A DNA stretch of 64,000 nt, taken from positions 62,001-126,000 of the forward strand of contig JAQWRV010000011.1 of the NCBI GenBank assembly GCA_029243545.1, written 5' to 3'. Under the pieces are notes generated by a model that did not search any database, was not told the origin of the DNA, and saw only the letters and a program-made list of their open reading frames with translations. Origin of the DNA: Rhodospirillaceae bacterium (GTDB lineage Bacteria > Pseudomonadota > Alphaproteobacteria > Rhodospirillales > Rhodospirillaceae). Within the stretch, counting starts at the first letter, position 1, and each line of letters begins with the position of its first letter. A program made the translations under genes and the position numbers. Positions 63,999 through 64,000 of this stretch are shown piece after piece.

Positions 63999-64000
63999 GA

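Overview
The window looks like a chromosomal piece of a free-living, probably marine alphaproteobacterium. The grounds are an Irr-type Fur regulator with an ICE-like palindrome beside a rubrerythrin / Fe-S protein / DUF3501 set, an IalB-family secreted protein, the thioredoxin-LON-Trm112-DUF971 cluster, several TRAP and peptide-type ABC uptake genes, and moderately high GC. The order cannot be fixed from this sequence; Rhodospirillales-like is a guess. No integrase, transposase, phage gene, CRISPR array or rRNA was seen.

Layout. 0-6 kb: the end of an ABC exporter, a TPR-GT41 (SPINDLY/OGT-like) glycosyltransferase, a 2OG-Fe(II) oxygenase, an FkbM methyltransferase, a decayed second oxygenase and tRNA-Gly. 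A 115-bp repeat carrying an oxygenase gene end plus the tRNA 3' end brackets the accessory part. 6-16 kb: thioredoxin/LON/Trm112/DUF971, a quinoprotein dehydrogenase, a ubiquinone-type hydroxylase, tRNA-Thr, an orphan TRAP binding protein, MmgE/PrpD and an orphan ABC binding protein. 16-25 kb: Bax inhibitor-1 family protein, the YbbAP-type ABC system divergent from TesA, FIST, ThpR, an exported CbiX-like protein with MDHSQ repeats and two SnoaL-like paralogues. 25-35 kb: a fructosamine kinase relic, LMW phosphatase, sirtuin, uracil-DNA glycosylase relic, VOC, PCD, a TonB-dependent receptor with a terminator-like leader, an EamA transporter, acetoacetyl-CoA synthetase, a TrmH-like methylase and IalB. 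35-46.8 kb: PabC-PabB, a 2-hydroxyacid dehydrogenase, the rubrerythrin operon with irr, an MFS transporter, a double cold-shock protein, glycerol kinase and MobA. 46.8-49.5 kb: a decayed cyclic-nucleotide-binding gene, marR with twin palindromes, and a decayed TPR-GT9 gene.

49.5-63.7 kb is a long uptake and catabolism region. It holds a maleate-isomerase-like protein lacking the usual cysteines, DUF1330 proteins (one broken), a complete TRAP transporter with a frameshifted RidA gene inside it, an FAH-family hydrolase, a full oligopeptide-type ABC transporter (SBP-B-C-D-F), a 2Fe-2S ferredoxin, two SnoaL-like proteins and a further SBP. It reads as import and breakdown of organic acids or short peptides; the substrate cannot be named.

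A theme of the window is gene decay. At least nine broken or fragmentary genes lie among intact neighbours, several next to a working paralogue or partner. Some lesions sit in homopolymers, so assembly error must be excluded before any one of them is read as biology.
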